Shown in pieces: positions 30,000 to 43,989 of a stretch of 64,000 bases of DNA (position 1 is the first letter of the stretch; the number at the start of each line of letters is the position of its first letter). The translations under genes and the position numbers were made by a program. Under the pieces are notes generated by a model. The model was not told where the DNA came from, did no database searches, and saw nothing but the letters and a program-made list of their open reading frames with translations. Where the stretch lies: assembly GCF_038502225.1 (NCBI RefSeq), contig NC_091369.1, positions 9,364,305 to 9,428,304 on the forward strand, read 5' to 3'. The stretch comes from Cherax quadricarinatus. Its lineage: Eukaryota > Arthropoda > Malacostraca > Decapoda > Parastacidae.

Positions 30000-32900
30000 T
30001 CAGCGGGTTTAAGAAAACAGCGGGGGGGAAAAAAATCGGGGAAGGGGGAAAGAGTTTAAGGAAATAAGGTATCAGAATTTTGAAGAATATTGTTGTAAAA
30101 AGTCAATGAAAGCCCGGTAAAATGGTCCATCAGCGAGAAGGAAGGAAAAAGGGGGAAAGGGGGAAAGCGGCGGGGGTAAATTTGGTGTCGTTGATAAAGT
30201 GGGCAGCCCAACAGAATGTGGCTGACTGATAAGGGTTTAATTCCCGGAGGAGACCCCCCTCCGAATATCCATGGAAAGGGCAGTAGGGCCCTGCAAGACG
30301 GGAGGGGTAGCCCCCAACCCCCGAACTGGTGATAAGAAGATGGCCAGAAACCTATCCGTTTAATAATTGAAGTTTGTTGCAGTAGAAAACGGGCACTGTA
30401 AAGTTAAAGATTTGCAGCAAAATGCCCCCGTATAAACCTCTACATAAATTGGGGGTATGTCCTGCTGACGCGAGCAGGTCTGCCTTTCATTCCTGCGCCC
30501 CATAAAAGGACCCAACAAAACTTCTTTGCTTGGAAAAGATCGGGGTAAAAAGTTGAACAGGAGGACTAAGGGGGGTGAGGTGTACAAATTTCTGATAGCC
30601 TGAAAGCACAAAAGGGTCTGAGACAACCACAAATGAAAAACACAGGCATAGATCACGGATAAGGGAAGGTGGCATACAATTCAGCAGAAAAAACTGGCAG
30701 AAAAATGCCCTTAGTGTCAAACCTGCGAATCCTTCCCTAAAAGATTTGACCATCTGTGCCCCAATGGCATGAAATAGTGAAACCCAAAAGAAAAAGGGGG
30801 CACGTGACAGTTGGTTTTGAAAAAGGGAGAGAAAAAAGCGACTCAACAGGGGGAATTTCCCCAGGAGGGGGGGAAAAGTGAGTTTACATGTACATAAAAA
30901 GGTGGTAATTGAAAAGATGAAAATGGCGAAGAAAAAGGGGCGGAGTAAACAGGGCGGGGAACAAAAAAAAAATTTTACTAATATCGGGACCATTCATAAA
31001 TGGAAGGGTTGGGGAAAATATGAAGGTACATAGTAGCGGGCAAAGGGCATCATGGCGATCGGAAAAAGGAGGGGCGTGTTTCTGTAGAGCTTAACGGGGG
31101 AAAAGTAAAACAAACATAAACGAAATCCTTGGTGATGAAGGGGGTTTAAACAGAGAAGTAAGGAATCCCGCTGAATAATTTACCTAATCAATTTTAAATA
31201 AAAAAAGGGGGTGGAATTTTAAAGGGGGGTTTGGATCACCCCTTGAAAGATGAAAAGGGGTTTTTAAAAAAGGTTAAAGGGCTGGCAAGTTGTTTCAGAG
31301 ATAATGTGGGGTTTTCCCGGAACCCCTTGATAAAAGAGGGGGCCCCGAAACTTGACTATAGTTGGGGGAACCCTAGGGGTAAAAAGGATGATCGAGATGA
31401 CAGGCGCTATGAAAAACTTTGTGGGTTTGTGCTGAAAATTTAAAACCCACATGTGGTGGCCCAATTTGGGAAAACAGGACTGCATGCTGGGGAAAACTGT
31501 AATGAGGTGACATCAGCCCCTCCCAAGGTAGCTGCCCATAGAGTTGAAAAATTTTTTAGGGAAGAAAAGGGGCCAAATCATTAATAAAGGAAAAAAAGTG
31601 TTGTCTCAGGATACATCCCGGGGGGACACCTTCAGCTTGGATAAATTCGGGGAAATTTTTAAAAACCCAAAATGCCTGTCAGTTAAAAATTTTAAGGAAG
31701 GATGGTAGTTGCCTCAACTAAAGTGGGTTTAAAAAATATTAACCCCCGGGCATTGCCTTTAAGGTAAAAAAATATGGCAAAACGAGGGGTTATTAAAAAG
31801 CATTAGAATATGTGGGGCAGGGGTTTTGGGAAGCCCACAAACCAATTTTAGATGGAAAACGGGCTCAAATCCCCCAAAAAGCCATTCCGGTTTTTCCATC
31901 CTTTCAAACTGCACTAGAAAAACAATGGGCGAAGTGGGGGGTTTCATGCCCCGGTTCCGGGTTTTGGGAAAAGGAAAAAATGGCGGTTCCCAGCTGGGAA
32001 AAAAACCCCTTGTGACCAAAAAAAATTTAAAGGGGAAAGGACTGAAAGGGCTGACTGATGAAAATGTTGAGCATATGAATATGAATGCCCCGGGGCCCAG
32101 CTCCGTCGCAAGCTGGGGTGTTGCCCCAGTTCTTGAAGTGAAAGGAATTATACTGTTTTTCTCTCAGAAAGAAAAGCCCAAGGGGTTCAAGGCAGACTTT
32201 GAAAAAAAAAGGGGCAAGATGGAGCCCTTAAAATGGACCAAGATTCCCAAATTTCAAAAACATCTGGGGTTTGTATATCCCCCCCAGGGGCGGGGGTCAG
32301 GGAATTTTACCCCGTTTTTGCCCAGATACTAAGAAAGCAGAGGTGAGGGTGGAGAAACCCAAGCAAGTGCTTTACGCCCCTGACCGGCGGGATCCCCGTT
32401 TCTGAAAAAATCAAAGGAGTCTTTTGGGGTTCTATTGCTACCTCCCCCATGCAGCGGCAACGCTGCGGGGACGGGGAGACCCCGGCACGCATTTGAGAAT
32501 GCCCCGTTTGGGGTACAGAATGAAAGGGGGTTAAACAAAAGGGTTTAAAAGCTCATGATGGGGACAAAGGGCCCTCATTGTTGGCGTGATAAGGCCCAAT
32601 TCCGTCACCCCAGCGGGGTTTAAAGTGGTGATATGAAGGAAGAAAGAATGTTTGGGGAAATGACCCCATCAACCCCGGAAACAGACCAGTGAAGTCTTTG
32701 GGGCAGAAGACAGAGATCGAGAAAATGTGTATCCGGGGATCAAATGGTGCGGTTTTTTCCCATGGAGGGTGGGGGGAAAGAAAAGTTCTAACAATCCACG
32801 GGAATCACGTAGCCCAGAAAAAGGTGGCATTAAAATCCCAAGTAACAGAATCGGGGTTAATGGAAAAAAAGGGCAATTCGAATAATGCCCAAAAGGGAGA

Positions 32901-35900
32901 AGAATAAAGAACGGGCGAAAACCTATAAAAGGGGGATAGGGGTTTCTTTAATAATAGTATGAACAAATATCTGATGGACAGAAATCAGTCGGAAAAAGGG
33001 GCATTTTCTTAAATCCCATCAGGAAAGGATCAAATACAAAATTATGCCTGAGATGGGAGAGAACAGCGGGTGAATTTTTGGGTTTCCCTGGCAAACACCA
33101 ACGGGGGAAAACGGAGATTATTATTAAAATAAAAAAGGCGCTGCCAAAGGATATACGCTAGGGCAGGAAGGCGGGGGCATCAGGTGGAAAAAGGAGATGG
33201 AGGAAACCGGGTTCCCGGAAAAAAGGGGGGCAGTGGATTGAAAGGGAAAAAGGGCAGCAGGGCCAGAAAGGGCTGGGGGGGAAAATATCATCAGAGTTTG
33301 TGGGGAAATCAGTCGTTGCAAGAAGTCAATGAGAGAGTCAGGATTAAGGGGGGCCCATCAGCAAGAAGGGAAGGTAAAGAAGTAGGAACGAAGCGCGGGG
33401 GGTAAATTCGCGTCGTTTGAAAAAAGGCGTCAAACGATGGGGCTTCGATACGGGAACTTGACACTGCTCACGGGGGAACGGGGTGCCTCCCCTGAGATCC
33501 CCAAGAAAGGCAGGGGCCAAATCCGAACGGGAAGGGGGTTAACCTCGCATGATGAAGAAAGGGCGTAACCATGCTGGGTTTAATAGAATGGTTTTTTCGG
33601 CAGATTTTTCCATGTTCCAAGGGTGCGAAGGTGGGTGTATTCCCAAAAATACCCCGAAAGGGAACCCCCGTAGAAATTTGGGTAGCCCAATCTGCTGCCC
33701 GCGGCATTTCCCTGCCTTTCAGCCCCCCGTCGACATGCCGGACCCAAAAAAAAAACAATATTTTTATTTTTGGGAGAACGGTCCCAAAATTTGGGATCGG
33801 GAAGGGGGATAAATTATAAAATTTTAATACCTTAGAGCAAAAAAGGGCCTGAGACTACAAAAGTGACACAGGCATGATCCCCAAAAAGTGCTGCAAGAAT
33901 GGAAACAGTTAGCAGAAAAATGCTATGAAGAAAAATCCCCTGCGACGCCCGGAAACACTGGAACCGGCCTTCTAAAATTTAACCATCTGTGTACACAGCG
34001 GGGCAGAAATGTGGAAGTGACGGAAAAAGAGAGGAACCCCCGTGGGTTGAGTTTTGGCAAAGTGAGAAAGAAAAAACAGCTGGAACCAGGGGAAAAGTGG
34101 TCTACATAAACATAAAGGGGGTAACGGGGAAGAAAAAGTGGAGGCGAAGAAAAAAAGGCCAGCAACAGGCGGCGATAAAGAATGTCTACAAATTCGGTGA
34201 CCATTCTAAAAGGGAAAGGATTGTGTGTGGGTTCCCAAATAAGGAAGGCAATGGGCACCCCAATCAGAAAAGGATGGAACATTTTTTTGTATGATTTCAA
34301 CGGGGAAAAGGAAAAAGCCCCAAAGGACCGTAAGCCGGTGATGGATAAGTTGGGCTAGAAGGTAGCAGGAGGGCGGGAATAAATCTTACCAAAATGATTT
34401 TAAAACGAGGCTGAATGAAAAAGGGAGATTTCGACGATCAGCCCCCAGGAAAGATGAGCAAGGGTTTTAAAGAAGGTTTTGTGACAAGTTGCCTTAGAGG
34501 GTAATGTGAGGTTTCCCAGGTTAAGGGCAAAAAAAATAAAACCTTATAAAATTTTATGGGGGCCATAGAATAAAAAGGGATGACGAATCCCTAGTAAAAG
34601 AATTTTGATTTTGGTTAAAAATTTTTAAAACCCCATGTGTGGTCCCCAAAACCCGTCGACGCATGCGGGAAAATCAAAGGGTGACGTCGGCCCCTGCAAA
34701 CAAGGGTAAAACATGGTGATGACCAAATTTGGGGTGGAAGAACAGAGGCCAAACTTTATAAGGAGAAAAAGTTTTGTGGAACACATCCTGGGGGACACCC
34801 AGTTGGCGAAGTCGGAAAAAACATTATTGCCCAACCAAAATGTCTGTCAGTTGTTTTAAAAAGGATGGTGCTCGGGGGCTAAGGAATGGGCCTGGGCCAA
34901 ATTTATACCTCGGGCATATCCCTTCTCAAGGTCAAAAAATATGGCAATAACTGGTGATTTAAAAGGCATTACAAAAACGATCAAGCGGGTAGGGTTTTGG
35001 AAACACCCTAAAAACCATATGACTAGCGGAGAATTTTTGTGAGCCAAATCCCCAAAACGTCGCGGGTTCCATCATTTTAAACTGCCTTTGGGGGAGGGGG
35101 ATAGTGGGGGGCATCATGCCCTGTAGTCCCCTTTGGAAAAAGGAGAACTGGCAGATTTCCACAGCTGGGGAAGAACCCCCTTGTGCCCAAATAAGTTTGG
35201 AAAGGGGTGTGAGGACAAAGGGGCCCCATTAAATTTTAACTACGAATATGAATGTCATCAGGCCCCAAAACCCGATGATCGGAAGCTGGGCGCCTCCAGT
35301 TTTTGAAGTGAAAAAGGCACATTATACTGTTCTTCTCCGAGAAAAGAAAAGCCCAAGTCTAACTTCTGGAAACTTTGGGAAAAACGGGGGGCATAGATGG
35401 ACCCAAAACGGGACCAGAGGGGCCCAAGTTCAATGGCGCGGAGGGTTTGCTATATAAACACCAGTGACCCGTAGAACGGGCGGTCGGGAGGAACCCTAAT
35501 TTTCCCCACTTTTTCCGGCACTCTGAAGAAGCAGGGTGGGGGGCAATTCGCCAACAATGGTTTGGCTTCAGGATGACACGGCGGGTGCGCCCTTAAAATC
35601 AACAAGTTTAGGGGTTCTATTTTCGTTTCCTCCGCAGACTTTTCAACCTTCGCCAAAAACCGAACCCCCAAAGGCACACACTTCTGAGAATGCCTCCCTG
35701 GGGGGGGGTAAGAATGAAAAACGGGGTATAAACTGAGCGAAGAGTGTGGGCTCATCAATGGAGGAGAAGGAACCTCACTGCAGTGGGGGATAAAGACCCA
35801 AATTTCCCATCAAATTGAGCGAGGGGCTCGGGAAGGTGGGTGAATGGAAGGAGAAGTAAGAATGATCGGAAAATGATGCTGTCATGTTCTGGGGGCAGCC

Positions 35901-36350
35901 CGGGTGAAGTCAGGGGTGGAGGAAAAGCAGACTGATAGATCGAAAAGAGGGGGTGGACGGGGATCAAAATGGGGGGGAACCTATTTAAAACATGGAGGGT
36001 GGAGGCAAAAAAGTCCAACTGAATGCCACATAGTCAAAATAGCCCCCCAGAGGAAATGGTGGGTTTAAAAATCCCCAAAAAGGGAATTGGTGGAAGGGAA
36101 AAACAAAAAAGGAAAAAGTCTGGGATAGAAAATGCTCGAGAAGAAGATATGAAATTTGAAAACCACTTATTAAAAGGGGATCGGGTGCAGTGAAATGGCA
36201 GGTAGGGACAAATAGGACAGTGGGAATATCTTAGAAAAAAGGGGCACTTTTTTAAAGGCCCCATCTGAAAGGATCCGAAGAATACAAAAAATTTAACCCA
36301 AAAGGGGTTTGGGAAAACGCGAGGTAATTTTGGTTCTTGAAAAAGCCCAA
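30000..36350. repeat. Degenerate direct repeat, two units of about 3.2 kb
   Basis: Matched landmarks: 'gtctgagac' region near 30615 and 33845; 'gaagtgaaa...ttatactgtt' near 32138 and 35309; 'gagaatgcc' near 32492 and 35686; 'aggggcattttcttaaa' near 33000 and 'aggggcacttttttaaa' near 36240. Offsets 3.18-3.24 kb. Indels are mostly in homopolymers. Confidence 0.72.
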
Positions 36351-36379
36351 CGGGGGAAAAGAAAGCAACATCTGAACCC

Positions 36380-39300
36380 CCCATTCCCCCTGGGGCGGAT
36401 ATTCCCTGAAAAGGCCATGATTGGCGGAAAAAAATATCGGGAATCTGTAGGTAAAGGCCCCCTCGGACTAGGGGGTTAAAAAAGTCAAGGGTGGTGGCAT
36501 TGGAAGATGTTCAAGTAAAAAGACGGAGGTTGAAAATGGGGGAAGATGGGGGAGGGGAAGAAAGGAACAGGAATGAATCAGTGCCCCTAAAGGTTTAGCT
36601 TGCAAATATTCTGAAAGGGTTTAATTTTTAATTAAAAGATGTAGGGGAAAACCATTTTGGGAGAAAAGGGGAGGAGGGTGAGTAAAGTTGGGACAGTAAT
36701 GGCTGTACCAAATAGAGGGGAGAAAAAGGGGGGACTGGAGAGGTGGGGGGACAGAAGAGGTAAAAACCTGGGGGTGAAGGGGAAAACTTGGGGGACAGGG
36801 GTGGAAGGCTATCGAGGAGGAGGGTGAATCTCCCCCCTTTTTAAAGAGCCAGAGAGGGGGAAGAACTAGGCAAGTAAAAAGGGTAACGGTGGAGGGGGAA
36901 AAAGGGGAAGGGGGGGCCAAAAAATTTGAGAATGTGGTTTTGGACTTCTGGTAGAGGGGGTTTTTGGGTTTAAAAAGGTCTTGCCCGAAGGGGGCTTGTG
37001 GGGAAGGCGGGAGGAACAGACTGAGTTGTGTGGACGTCAGAGCCAGGCCAAAGGATTAAAAAGAATGGCTATGGGGGGGAAAAACCAGGGGAGGCTGCAG
37101 AAAAAGGGAAGTGGGGATGTTTGGGAAACAGGGAAAAAAAACAGGGGGTCTCCTTTGGGGGCGGGGGGATGAGTAACTAAGCATGGGGGGCTTTTGCCTC
37201 TTTTAGGGAACGGTTTCCGTTTATTTTAAATAGACCCAAGGGGGGGTCTGGGGGGAGCTTAACAATTAAGGCAAGTGGGTTATAAAATGTATTAGAATGG
37301 TTTCGGCACCACAGACTGGGCATTCGGCCATAGATCTGCAATATTTGTGGGGGACCAAAAGCAAATTTCTACATTTTTGGGTGTAGGTATCCCTTTTGAA
37401 TTGTAACCCCATTCCCCCACATATGAGGGGGGGCCCCTGTCAAAAGTTAAACGACCCATTGCAAGGGTAACGTCCCGCCCGGGCAGGAAAGGTAAGTGTC
37501 TCTTTGAGGTTGGAGATCCTGGGGTTCCGCTTTAAAAAATTTATTGCCACATGAGGGAAAATTTGTTGGACTATGGTATGGGGCAGAATAAATTAATAAA
37601 TTGAGAGAAAAAATGTTTTCAAAAAGGGATAGTATCGATTTCCCAAAAGGGGAGAAAGATCATGGCTTGGTAGCATTCTGGGCAGTGCGATCGCTGCCTT
37701 GAGGCGTGAATGAAAAATCTCCCAACATGGCGCAGGGGCGCGGGAATACTTGGGCAGAAAGGAAAAAGGGAAAAAGGGTCTTTAAAAAAAAATTTAGTCC
37801 ATTGTGTGGTCAAAGGCGTGGAGAGGGGCTTTCGTGTCGGCTTTTAGTAGAATGGGAAGGGCAAGGGCATCATCAGGAGATTGGCGTTGGGGTTTAGGAG
37901 TAGGACCCGGGGGGTCCCCCATGAAATGGGGGGCTTAAAAATTCCCCTGAGGGGGCGGGCAAAAAAAAGGAGGCGGAGTTCGAAAAGGGAGTCATAAGCC
38001 CGGTACCCGGGGGGTGAGAAACAGCACCACAAAGGCAGGGGATAGGTTCAAAAGTGGTTAAAAACAAGGAGGGTCAGAATGGGTCGGTTCAAGAAGGGGC
38101 CCGGGGGATGGGTTTTATGGACTAGGGGGCCCCGGTTGGGGTTTCCCTTTGCTTTTTTTTTTAAAAAAAAAAAAAAGAAAAAAAAATAAAAACAAAAAAA
38201 AAATAAAAAAGGGGGGGCGGGGGGGAATAGTTCCCAGGAGGAAAGAAAAGGGCGGGGGTCTCCCTCCGCCCCGAGACAAACCGCTTGGAGATGCAGCATG
38301 GCCCGGATCTACCATGCCCCGAAACCAGCAACGGAAGCAACCCCACATCTGCCGAGCCACCCCTTTTGGGCAAAAAGGGGGGCGGATATCCCCAAAAAAC
38401 ATACCTCCTTCAGCCACCACGGGAATGAAGGTGGCTTAAAAATCCCCCCGGCCAAAGACCCCAAAACCCCGGGATGGAGGATCGGCATCCCCCAAAACAA
38501 TTCCCGCAAACCAACCCCGAAACCTCACAATGGATGGCCCTTTCCCCCCTAAACTGCCCTGGGGGAAAATCAAGGTAAAAAAAGAGGCAAAGGGGGGTGA
38601 GGGGAGGGGGGGAATGGAAAAAGGGGGGGATGGGGGGGAGGGAGGGGAGGGAATGGGGTATTAGGTTGGTCTGAGGAAGAAGGGCCGACAGGGCTAATTC
38701 CTCAGACCAGGCCTCTTCACCAGCCCAAAACCTTTAAAAGGGGCTGGGGGAAATAACATCTGAAGCTCCCCCAACCCGGGCGCAAAATTCCCTGTAAAAA
38801 GGCCCGATTGGCAAGAAAAAACCTTCCCGGGGTGGGTTCCCCGGGCTGAGGTTGAAAAATCCACATGCGGAGGCAGTGGAAAAGTTCAACAAAAAGGAAT
38901 GGTGTGCTGTGAAGAAATGAGTTTCCAGATGGAGTAGGGAGAAGAAGGGCGGGGGGTGGATGTTCACTGATGGTTTTTTTCCCAAAAATTTTTGAGATTG
39001 CTTCGGTTTTAATTAGAATGTGTGGGGGACAATATTTAAATGGGAGGAGGATGAGTAAAAATTTGGGAAATGTAATGGACTGTTTCCAAGGTAGGGGCAA
39101 GGGGGGAGGGGGAAATGGGAAAGCTGGAAGGGGGGAAGAGGCAGAAACCTGGGAGGTGGCAGAAAAGGAAGAAAGGGGGAAAAGGGGGGGAAGGTCAGCG
39201 AGGAGGAGGGTGAACCTCTACATTGTAACAACCGTAGAGGGGGGAACCAGGTACAGAACAGGGGGGAAAAGAGGGGGAAAAGGTAGGAAGGTTTAAAGGA

Positions 39301-40400
39301 CCTTTTTGACTTTTTAGAAGAGAGGGCGATTAGGGGGTCTAAAAATCTCGCTACTGAGGCTTTAGAAACCAAAACAGTCAGACTGGATGTTGAAACGGCG
39401 TCTGGCGAGGGCAGCAAAGAATTAGCTACAGGGTGACTATGGGAGAGGTAACCAAGGTGGAGAAGATGGGGTACCCGAAATGGGGGGCGTTTTGAAAACC
39501 GGGGAAAAAGAAACAAATGTCTCCTTGGGGCGGAGGCGGAAAATGCCATGGCATAAGGGGGACCTTCTGCCTCTTTGAGAAACGTTTTCCCCCGGTTTAA
39601 AAAAGCTTGACAACGCGAAATAGGGGGGCCTGCAAAAGGCAAAAAGGAGGTCTTTCAAACGTTTTTAAAAAGGTCATCGGGACCACAGACTGGGATTCCC
39701 ATAGATCTGCAATATTTGCGGGTTGCCAAAACCCCCAAAATTTTAAATGTTGTGGTGTGGGATCACCTTTGGATTTCTGATGTCCTCTCATAAACTGGGG
39801 TGGAGTTCCGGCGTCAAAAGTTAACAGCCACTACTGGGGTTCGCTCTCCGGGAGGAAAACGTGTGCTCACCGAGGTTGGAGATCTTTGGGTTCCAGCTGT
39901 TAAAAGGTGCCCCATGTTTGGAATTTTTTTTGAACTTGGTATCAGAATAAAACCCAAATTGAGGATGTTTTCAATAGTTAGGAACAGTGTCGATATGGGA
40001 AAAAGGGGAAAGCCCATGAGCCTGGGGCATTCTGCCGTGGCGATGCGGCTCTTAGGCATGAAAAAATATCTTCCAACATGGCGTGGGTCCCCAAAACTGT
40101 GGTGAAAGATAGGCAGAGGGGTCGTGAAAATGAAGTTTTGTCCCGAGTCTGAAACTGGGTGAAAAGGTTGAAGGGGTGTCTTTCTGAGAAGAAACAGAAG
40201 GTGGAAGATCATAGCAGGAATTTGTTTGGGGTTTTTGGGGTGGGGCCCGGGGTCGCGGGGCGGGCGGCGAAAAAGGGCCCCGGGGGAAGGCCGGAAGCAT
40301 AGTGGGGAAACGGGCGATTCAAGGGGTCATCGGGCCTGTCCTAAGCGGGTGAGAAACAGCACCGGGAAAAAGGAAGGCGAGGGGGCCCCGAAATCATCCA
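36380..40400. repeat. Degenerate direct repeat, two units of about 2.4 kb
   Basis: Matched landmarks: 'ccacagactggg' and 'catagatctgcaatatttg' near 37310 and 39690; 'gaggttggagatc' near 37506 and 39874; 'tcccaacatggcg' near 37720 and 40073; 'gggtgagaaacagcacc' near 38010 and 40350. Offsets 2.34-2.38 kb. Confidence 0.75.
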
Positions 40401-40410
40401 AAAAGGGTGG

Positions 40411-40593
40411 AGGCAGCCACTGGACATACTTCAAATACATTGTGCATCAGTTTAGTTAGTACACGCATTTTGTGATCAACAAACAAGGATGAACGAGAAT
40501 TTGTTGTTGATATTGTTAAAGACCACCACAGCCTGAGCCTCCAATCACCCTCTTCTACATAGTTAATTTTATTACTGAAAATGCAAGGGGCAT
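40411..40593. other. Short spacer, nothing recognised
   Basis: Normal composition resumes near 40411. Confidence 0.4.
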
Positions 40594-40597
40594 TTAA

Positions 40598-41653
40598 CCC
40601 TTCCACTGTCATGACCCCTGCTCACAAACTTGTTCTCAGTGTAGAAGAATTTAAAAAAAAAAAAATATGAAATGAAAGAGAATCTTTTCCTGATGGTAAT
40701 GACACCAAAAGAACGAAAATTGATGGAAAACTTATGGAATTACACTCTCGAAGTTAGCAGTCTGATATTTACGCATAGGCGATTTCGCCCAATTTGAGCC
40801 CTATTTTCGGCCAATTCCACTGTTCCAGTTGACCAAACTTATAGCTATTTCGCTAGAACTCCACCTATTCTATCAATTGAGTACAAGAAACTGCCCATTT
40901 ACCAATTTCAACTACCCAATAAAGTGGTCAGAAATTAGCAACTTGGCCAATTTCACACAAATTTCAAAAGATGCCAATTTCAAAACAAGGTCAAGAATAA
41001 ACAATGCAGACATTTCTGGCACTAACATTTACTCTGTTCATTAGTTACGTCTCCAGGCCCCTCTTGTATTACTTTTGCTTTCAATTTTGAAATTTTTATT
41101 CACACAAAAAAAAAATAGAAGATTTACTGTTATGCAGACTACTGCATTATTGTAATAATTGTATAAATAATGTCAACCCATTCATGATTGCATATTAGAC
41201 TGGCCAGTTGGATATGTATTAGATGGTGATGTCATTTATTTACTCTTGAACATCAGCAATAATCGAAGTTTCACTACTTGGAGCTCAATTTCAAGGTACT
41301 GTTCATCATGAAACCAATCAAAATCATCGCTATTTCTGTAATATATCTTCCATTCTATCAATTGACACCAAGAAAACGAGACTACAACCATAAATACCAT
41401 ACGAAAATACACCGCAAAGTTGCTGTTTTAAACCAAAAACAACAAGTTTTTCTTTTTGTTTTTTCTCATTATGCACTGCGTGCTTCAGGATTTTTTTTTA
41501 TACTGCACACACTGATCACTGAGACCCATTCTCTCATATGTAGGCCTACCAGCTTTCTTCTGCAAGATTTGAAGCAGCTAGAATTTTGGCATAATATTAC
41601 AGGAGCAACACTGGCTTGCAAGCTGTAACATTACAAGACCAACAGTGAATGGG
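40598..41653. mobile_element. TTAA-flanked element, family 1, diverged copy 3
   Basis: 1,056 bp between TTAA 40594-40597 and 41654-41657. Ends CCCTTCCACTGTCATG and complement of CCCATTCACTGTTGG. The interior follows family 1 throughout ('gttatgcagactactgcatt', 'cattctctcatatgtaggcc'), but the termini differ from copies 1, 2 and 5. Confidence 0.85.
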
Positions 41654-41657
41654 TTAA

Positions 41658-41780
41658 ACTGTCATATCTGGGTGCCTCTGCAAAGACAGTGATTATATGT
41701 GAATGATGGTGAAAGTGTCTCTCTCTTATGGGTCACCCTGCCTAGGTGGGAGACAATAGACGTGTTAAAAAAAATTTATT
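41658..41780 (+). mobile_element. LINE-A 3' tail
   Basis: 'Actgtcatatctgggtgcc', 'gcaaagacagtgattatatg', 'gggtcaccctgcctaggtgg', then an A-rich end. Matches 29570-29680. The TTAA element before it entered this LINE-A copy. Confidence 0.8.
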
Positions 41781-43989
41781 AACATGTACTAATAGCTTAT
41801 ACATGTATTTGTAAAAAGCATTCTAATAGTTAATTTTGCAGTTGTGAGATGGATACAATGACTCACTGCCCATCACAAGCCTTAACCCAACAATAACACA
41901 AACTGAGCCTTGAGAAGTTTTCCTCACAATTTATTAAATTTTTCACGTTTTCTTGAAAAGCTTGCATTCATATTATGGTATTATTCTGGGCATACTTTGT
42001 TTAAAAAAAAAAAAAAATGGCTCTGACAGATAAAATATAGAGTTTTATTGATGATTGCAGGTGATAATGGTTTTGGTGGAGGCAGGGAACAGTTGTGGCA
42101 GGTAATAACTGTGGAGCTGCTTATCATACATTTGCACAGGTATTGTACAGGGTCACATCAACCCCCTTCCCCAATACAAAACATTTCCCTATCAGCAAGC
42201 AATGACAACTACAGTGAATATGAAACTATTTTTGAATTTTGATGAATTACAAAGCTTAAAAAGAAACTGAGCATAACCCTATTTTTCCAGTATGTTCTTC
42301 AGTTCATTTTAGACGATTTTTTGATAAGGCCCCACTTTCAGGAACGTAACTATCATAAACAGTCTACTGTACTTAGGACATTAAATTACATCTGTAAGTG
42401 GAGCATATAAAGAACATTACTATGACAGAACAAATGTAAATAGATGTGGTATATTGTGCACCTTAAAGTAAAAGGTTTTAATATAGTAAAAATTAAAAGA
42501 CAAATGATCAAAATGAGTTCTAGAATTTAAAAAAAAAAAAAGTTACGACTGACTAGAGGCTTTGGAAATGTCCATCAGATAATAAAACAATGAGGATATA
42601 TGATGTGCAAATTCATAAAAGGATGAGAAAAAGCAGACAATGACTCTTGGGAAAAAGAAGAGGCCATAACTATTAACCACCTATGAAGGAAAATGTACAT
42701 GGGACATTAAAAAATTTTCTTCACAAACAAAGCTGTAGAGAGTAGAAATAAAAATAACTACACAAAACCCACTGGGATCATAAAACATTTTAAGATTAAA
42801 TTATACACAAAGATCATAAGCTGTATTAAGTAATTACACAATAATAGTACAGACTAAAAGTCCAGGGAATAATACAAATTTATGACAAAGTCATGACAAT
42901 GAGCACAGCCCTATTCTAACTATTGAACCATATTTAAAAATACACACACACACACACAATTGAAGGATATGTTAAGTGGCTATAAATATGCCTGATATGC
43001 TAAAACAGCTAAAGTTAAGGAAACAGTAGAGACCATTTTTGTTGTTTTGTGTAGTGAAGACTTTTTCAAATCATATTCTTGACTGCGTGTGTTGTATTAT
43101 TTAAAAGTTTGCAATTTGTGCTTGTGAAAACAAACAAATTACAGATATACATATACATACACACACTTCTTTCTCATGCACGCACACACATACAAATACA
43201 TAATCACATCAGGCACAAAAGGCATCCTCACAGACTTGGTAAAACTAAAACTACATGAAGAATCTCTCTCTACCAGTTTTGTTAACCCTTGTTCTGTATA
43301 CACAGTACATTATATATGTACAAACAGCTTTCATGTCATCAATACTTGGTGATTATGGCCTTATAGCTCATACATATAATTACTACATCCTCCAACCAGT
43401 CAGGCGGGCCCATCACATGTGTTAACCCATCAAATGTCAAAAAAACATTACTTTCATGGGATTTTATAAATGGCTGCTGGCAATACCAAGTATTGATAAT
43501 GAAATAAGCTTCATGCATAAAACTTTTTGCTACATCTAGAATAATGTTAGCTTCTTAATGAAGAGAAGAAACTATGCATGTCCAAACTCACCAAATACAT
43601 TCCTTGATTATATACTAAGTATACATGGACAATTTAAAACTCAAAATTGCATGTGATTTTTAGCAGGAAACACTAAAGAACACATGATATAGAAGTAACA
43701 ATAATCTAATAGTAGAAATAAGAACACAGCTTCACTTTACAAAATTTAGACTTTTTAAGAATCTATACAAGCTGCAACACATGCATTTTGGAACAAAGAA
43801 TAAATAATTAAAAAAAAAAAAATAAAAATAAATAAAAAACAACCAGCAGCCATTTAATGTAAAATGAAAAACCAAAGTCGTTTGGGAAATGAACTGGGAT
43901 ACAGTATTTGCGAAGTGCTACCGGCTCCCCCCCCCCACTAAGCACAACACATATGAGTGCCACAAGGGTGCCAAGTGATAACACTTTAC
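41781..43989. other. Intron sequence, nothing recognised beyond simple repeats
   Basis: AT-rich. CA microsatellite at 42942-42958, AC-rich stretch at 43140-43200, several A runs (42003, 42528, 43808). No frame supported. Confidence 0.5.

Larger units (their letters stand above)
29940..40410. other. Anomalous homopolymer-rich block, internally duplicated
   Basis: About 10.5 kb differing from the rest of the window: very frequent GGG/GGGG, CCC and AAA runs and purine bias on the plus strand. None of the transposon families seen elsewhere is recognisable. All reading frames are short and compositionally odd. Two internal duplications are visible. One at about 3.2 kb offset covers 30000-33100 against 33200-36350. 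One at about 2.4 kb offset covers 36380-38000 against 38770-40400. Either a decayed tandem array or uncorrected low-quality consensus; no gene should be called here. Confidence 0.7.

Noticed and set aside
30360..40460. Some forty overlapping frames of 60-210 codons in the homopolymer-rich block
   Set aside because: All are biased in composition (Pro/Phe or Gly/Lys), none has a recognisable motif, and units of the same repeat do not preserve the frames.
42048..42242. 64-codon plus-strand frame with Gly-rich start
   Set aside because: Short, no motif, within a Patronin intron.
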